DNA of 64,000 nucleotides from an uncultured Sphaerochaeta sp. Its GTDB lineage: Bacteria; Spirochaetota; Spirochaetia; Sphaerochaetales; Sphaerochaetaceae. Where the stretch lies: assembly GCF_963677315.1 (NCBI RefSeq), contig NZ_OY781939.1, positions 1,488,001 to 1,552,000 of the forward strand, written 5' to 3'. Both the position numbers and the translations under genes were made by a program. Numbering within the stretch: the stretch's first letter is position 1; each line of letters starts with the position of its first letter. Shown one piece after another: positions 61,849-64,000 of this stretch. The notes beneath the pieces are model-generated. The model had not been told where the DNA came from. It was given only the letters and a program-made list of their open reading frames with translations, and ran no database searches.

Positions 61849-63120
61849 ATGCTATTACAATTCAATTTCTCTAATTATAAATCTTTTCACAAAGAGGTTT
61901 CGCTTGATCTTTCAGCTACTGGTATTTCTGAACTTTCACACCATGTAGTGCAACTCGCAGATGAGAAAGTGCTACCTGTTAGTGCAATATTTGGGGCAAA
62001 CGCAAGTGGAAAATCAAATGTATACAAAGCCTTTTCCTATATGCGACATCTTATAGTTAGTTCTTTTCAATATGGGGGGTCTTCTGATACAGCGAAAACA
62101 TCTGATGAGTCCTCAAATTTCCCACAACCTCCTCGTTTTGCCTGGACTACACAGAATATGGAGCCTGCAACCTTTGAAGTATATTGTATTAATCCCAGTA
62201 CCTTAAAAACCTACAACTACGGCTTTTCAGTTGACGAAAAAGGGATCGTTGAAGAGTGGTTGAACGAGAAGGCTAAGACTGCAAGAAAAAGCAAGATTGT
62301 CTTCTATAGAGGCCGTAATGAGAAAGAAAATGATTTCTCCGGACTTACAAAGACTGATACAAACAACTTGCTTACAGCGTTAGAGCCAGAGGTACTGGTC
62401 ATCTCTTTGGGTAATAAACTAAAGGTGAAGAAGTGCCAAACAATCGCACAATGGTTCTACCTATGTGAAACCACTGACTATGGAGACCCTGGCGAAAACT
62501 TTTTCCTTTGCCATAGACTCCCAATCAACTTTAGAGAAAAGGAAATCCAAGATCGAGTACTACAATTCTTTGCCTCATTCGATGAATCAATAAAAGGGTT
62601 CAAAATTGAAGAACTTCCTTCAGAAGAAGATGACTCTCCAAAACGTATTCATATTGAATCATTACACCAAGCAGTTGATAGTGATGATTTAATCGGAATC
62701 GGGCTACAACAGGAGAGCGCTGGTACCATTAAAATGTTTTCTCTCTACCCTGTTCTCATGAATGTTTTGGAACATGGGACGGTTCTCTTTGTCGATGAAT
62801 TAAATTCCAGATTACATCCATTGCTTGTCCGTAATCTCATAAGATTATTTTCAGATCAAAGCACCAATCCAAATCATGCTCAGTTAATCTTCACAACACA
62901 TGATTCGTGGCATCTTTCAAACAAGAGCCTGCGTCGTGACGAGATCTGGTTTACTGCAAAAAGCACAGTGGGAGAAAGTACCCTCTACTCCCTCGCGGAC
63001 TTCAAACCAGAAGCAGGTACCAAGATTCGTAAAGATGAGAACTATGAAAAGAATTACCTCCTCGGGAAATATGGTGCCATTCCTTCGTTGAATACCATCC
63101 AGCTCATTTTTCCAGATTAG
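61849..63120 (+). CDS. AAA15-family ATPase (COG1106, OLD/AbiLi-like)
   Basis: A 423-residue SMC/ABC-like ATPase. It starts MLLQFNFSNYKSFHKEVSLD; Walker A FGANASGKSNVYKA (residues 49-62) and Walker B GTVLFVDELNSRLHP are clear, and a Q-x-I-F-T-T-H-D-type switch appears as QLIFTTHDSWHL. This matches COG1106 proteins, which occur in abortive-infection modules such as RloA/AbiLi with a partner RloB/AbiLii nuclease. No complete partner is visible here. The ATG has GGAGG upstream. A defence role is an inference from family. Confidence 0.85.
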   Translation: MLLQFNFSNYKSFHKEVSLDLSATGISELSHHVVQLADEKVLPVSAIFGANASGKSNVYKAFSYMRHLIVSSFQYGGSSDTAKTSDESSNFPQPPRFAWTTQNMEPATFEVYCINPSTLKTYNYGFSVDEKGIVEEWLNEKAKTARKSKIVFYRGRNEKENDFSGLTKTDTNNLLTALEPEVLVISLGNKLKVKKCQTIAQWFYLCETTDYGDPGENFFLCHRLPINFREKEIQDRVLQFFASFDESIKGFKIEELPSEEDDSPKRIHIESLHQAVDSDDLIGIGLQQESAGTIKMFSLYPVLMNVLEHGTVLFVDELNSRLHPLLVRNLIRLFSDQSTNPNHAQLIFTTHDSWHLSNKSLRRDEIWFTAKSTVGESTLYSLADFKPEAGTKIRKDENYEKNYLLGKYGAIPSLNTIQLIFPD

Positions 63121-63145
63121 ACTGCCAGAGAGGGGAATCAGATCT

Positions 63146-63385
63146 TTGAGTAAGAAACAGCATGACGGCAAGAGGATTCATTCTACAGAGAGATTCTTGG
63201 AAGCCAAGAGAAATGGCACTGGAGTAGCAAAGGAAACAATCTGCTCGATCACAGAATCTTTCACTGTTAAAAAGCTTGTAATACTACAACACAAGTACGG
63301 TACAGTAGGCGAAGTATTTCATACTCAGAATATTCTCAAGTTATATCTTTTAATGCTTTTTGATATGTTTTTTTGTTTGATATAA
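63146..63385 (+). CDS. Small unrecognised ORF or remnant downstream of the ATPase
   Basis: A 79-codon frame starts with TTG at 63146, with GAGGGG eleven to sixteen bases upstream. It begins SKKQHDGKRIHSTERFLEAK, Lys/Arg-rich like the N-termini of RloB-type partners of RloA ATPases, then loses that character and ends in a hydrophobic run. It may be a broken RloB-like gene or a chance frame. I cannot assign a function. Confidence 0.3.
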   Translation: MSKKQHDGKRIHSTERFLEAKRNGTGVAKETICSITESFTVKKLVILQHKYGTVGEVFHTQNILKLYLLMLFDMFFCLI

Positions 63386-63405
63386 TGTGATTTTTAAAAT
63401 ATAAT
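63377..63405 (+). promoter_or_regulatory. Sigma-70 type promoter of the second ATPase gene
   Basis: TTGATA (63377-63382) and TATAAT (63400-63405) are 17 bp apart. The transcript would begin near 63412, about 30 bases before the ATG at 63444, which has AAGGAAG at 63434-63440. Confidence 0.75.
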
Positions 63406-63443
63406 ACACTAAATGGTTTATTACGATTGCAATAAGGAAGATA

Positions 63444-64000
63444 ATGATGAAAATAAAAAGCATATCCCTTGGAGGATTTAAAAATCTAAAACTGACACGC
63501 ATTGAGTTTAATCGTATTACAGCGCTTGTTTCTCCGAATAATTATGGCAAGTCCAATGTTCTCCAAGGAATTGACTTTGCTTTATCATTCTTGAGTGCTG
63601 GAGAAAAAAGCCGCAAGAAAATGACATCCTGGACAAAAGGAATACCTTTGAATCCGTATTCTGCAGCCGACCCTTTTCTATTTGAGATTGAGTTCCATGA
63701 ACCTTCTTTGGGCGAGTATCAATATGTACGGTATGGATTTTCTTTCACCTGGTTCCGTGATGATGCTTCTGGGCAACGGATTGTCGATGAATGGTTGGAA
63801 ATGAGAGAAACCGAGAGCGTAAAATATACAAAATACCTGAAGAGAAATGAAGGACGTTATCGAAAAGCGAAATCCACAAATGCTTTTAGAAATATCATTT
63901 TAGGCCCATATCAGCTTGCTGTTGATACCTTGTCCTCTATTGATGACATTGCCTATGCCTCAGCGCTCAGCTTGATAAAACATCTCTCCTTTATTACTTG
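63444..64000 (+). CDS. AAA15/OLD-like ATPase, N-terminal part (3' end outside window)
   Basis: About 185 residues are present, open to the right edge. The start MMKIKSISLGGFKNLKLTRI and Walker A ALVSPNNYGKSNVLQG (Lys36, Ser37) are those of a RecF/OLD-like ATPase. This is a different subtype from the gene upstream, with Asn-Asn-Tyr-Gly-Lys-Ser rather than Gly-Ala-Asn-Ala-Ser-Gly-Lys-Ser. It has its own promoter and ribosome site. Two such ATPases side by side suggest a defence or DNA-maintenance module, but the partner genes would lie beyond the window. Confidence 0.82.
   Translation, partial: MMKIKSISLGGFKNLKLTRIEFNRITALVSPNNYGKSNVLQGIDFALSFLSAGEKSRKKMTSWTKGIPLNPYSAADPFLFEIEFHEPSLGEYQYVRYGFSFTWFRDDASGQRIVDEWLEMRETESVKYTKYLKRNEGRYRKAKSTNAFRNIILGPYQLAVDTLSSIDDIAYASALSLIKHLSFIT

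Noticed and set aside
1..64000. tRNA or rRNA genes and insertion sequences
   Set aside because: No cloverleaf ending in CCA-type sequence, rRNA segment, or intact transposase with terminal repeats could be identified by reading.

Overview
The window is bacterial and most resembles a free-living, carbohydrate-fermenting spirochete of the Sphaerochaeta type. The hints are sugar ABC importers without ATPase genes, solute-binding proteins whose signal peptides end in short Gly/Gln/Ser-rich N-termini (residues ARGTSEG, AAGQKDS, AQGQGE), a tripartite tricarboxylate transporter (TTT), and many glycoside-processing genes. The taxonomic call is an inference from gene content; no rRNA or tRNA gene was found.

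Region 1 (1-22.2 kb, nearly all on the minus strand) is a surface-polysaccharide locus. It encodes complete dTDP-L-rhamnose synthesis (rfbA, rfbD, rfbB, rfbC) and a complete Wbp-type route to UDP-2,3-diacetamido-2,3-dideoxyglucuronate (6-dehydrogenase, 3-dehydrogenase, aminotransferase, N-acetyltransferase). It also has six glycosyltransferases, a Wzx-type flippase and a Wzy-type polymerase. No initiating sugar-phosphate transferase or chain-length regulator is visible. The rfb genes are clearly GC-richer than the glycosyltransferase, Wzx and Wzy genes. Upstream lie a GH112 galactosyl phosphorylase, a shortened RibF-like protein and an APC permease whose promoter carries two ACCCG-NN-CGGGT operators.

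Region 2 (22.5-46.5 kb) holds three sugar ABC-importer operons. The first (22.5-27.4 kb) is decaying: the binding protein lacks its 5' end, replaced by remnants of unrelated genes, and its sulfatase has an in-frame TAG. The second (27.98-33.0 kb) pairs an importer with an ADP-ribosylglycohydrolase-fold enzyme and a divergent AraC regulator. The third (38.4-45.3 kb) pairs an importer with GH43 and GH2 enzymes and a divergent ArsR-type regulator. Between the second and third lie a CrtI-like FAD oxidoreductase and a DUF4143 ATPase preceded by an in-register array of 33-bp repeats that supplies its promoter -35 element.

Region 3 (46.6-55.8 kb) is a catabolic island: two tandem GntR/FCD regulators, GTATAC-type operators, a split transketolase, a TIM-barrel sugar isomerase, a TTT uptake system (TctC, TctB, TctA) and a D-2-hydroxyacid dehydrogenase. 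A cupin gene follows. A 68-bp decayed copy of that cupin's 3' end sits at the opposite edge of the island.

Region 4 (55.9-64 kb) has an AlbA_2/Schlafen-type regulator with a tetranucleotide repeat in its leader, a large MalT-like LuxR regulator divergent from an SPW-repeat membrane protein plus radical-SAM enzyme pair, and two AAA15/OLD-like ATPases, the second cut by the window edge.
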